Positions 63,897 to 64,000 of a stretch of DNA of 64,000 nt are shown here, piece after piece; the first letter of the stretch is position 1, and each line of letters begins with the position of its first letter. The notes beneath the pieces are model-generated. The model was given only the letters and a program-made list of their open reading frames with translations, had not been told where the DNA came from and made no database searches. The stretch is from Kitasatospora fiedleri (GTDB taxonomy: Bacteria > Actinomycetota > Actinomycetes > Streptomycetales > Streptomycetaceae). The translations under genes and the position numbers were made by a program. Where the stretch lies: contig NZ_OX419519.1 in the NCBI RefSeq assembly GCF_948472415.1, positions 7,779,001 through 7,843,000 of the forward strand, read 5' to 3'.

Positions 63897-64000
63897 GCAA
63901 CGAGATCCGCTACGTCGTCGCCGTCAACGACGAGGAGCAGCACGCCCTGTGGCCCGACGGCGCACCGCTGCCCGCCGGCTGGCGCGCCGAGGGCTTCGCC
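63893..64000 (+). CDS. MbtH-family protein (partial, runs off right edge)
   Basis: Thirty-six residues are visible from a GTG overlapping the NRPS stop: MSNEIRYVVAVNDEEQHALW followed by PDGAPLPAGWRAEGFA. The pattern VVxNxEEQHALWP..PxGW is that of MbtH adenylation-domain partners, although the N-terminus is shorter than the usual NPF(D/E)D start. AAGGAG lies 8 bases upstream. It probably serves the A domains of this second cluster, while the MbtH at 33938 serves the first. The end of the gene and of the operon lie beyond the window. Confidence 0.85.

Overview
The window is very GC-rich DNA with strong G/C third-position bias, frequent GTG starts, ATGA/GTGA stop-start overlaps and long NRPS genes. 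This points to a Streptomycetaceae actinomycete (Streptomyces or Kitasatospora); the species cannot be named from the sequence. A dominant property of the assembly is roughly 45 apparent frameshifts. In nearly every one checked, adding one base to a G or C run restores a conserved protein. I read most of these genes as intact genes carrying homopolymer under-calls, and say so per gene.

Layout. 1-6.6 kb: a minus-strand operon for 4-hydroxybenzoate/protocatechuate 4,5-cleavage (pobA, ligJ, ligK, ligI, fused ligAB running off the left edge), with an IclR regulator upstream and a divergent ModA-like binding protein. 6.7-11.1 kb: small unknown proteins, a GNAT/hydrolase pair divergent from a MarR regulator, and a polyprenyl diphosphate synthase. 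11.28-34.16 kb: a minus-strand NRPS cluster of MbtH, a four-module NRPS with a terminal epimerase, and a two-module NRPS ending in a thioester reductase. It predicts an N-capped hexapeptide X-Gln-X-D-Gln-X-Phe released as an aldehyde or alcohol (X = Val/Ile-like). A divergent ATP-grasp gene follows.

35.67-37.11 kb: an IS5-type element with a CTAG duplication, a damaged transposase and a passenger gene. 37.1-50.2 kb: mostly single genes and regulator/target pairs (HxlR with a QorB-like reductase, MarR with an MFS exporter, both with visible inverted-repeat operators), then a PEP-mutase-like lyase, a nuclease-fold protein, a FUSC-like membrane protein, a serine hydrolase, an aldo/keto reductase and an ArsR-type regulator.

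50.59-64 kb (open at the right edge): a second, plus-strand NRPS operon whose genes are joined by 4-bp overlaps. It contains C-A-T (diamino-acid-like signature), C-A(Ser)-T-TE-MFS in one polypeptide, an AMP ligase, C-A(Gly-like)-T, and the start of a second MbtH. The thioesterase has a cysteine nucleophile (GHC) and continues in frame into an MFS transporter, which is the most unusual architecture in the window.
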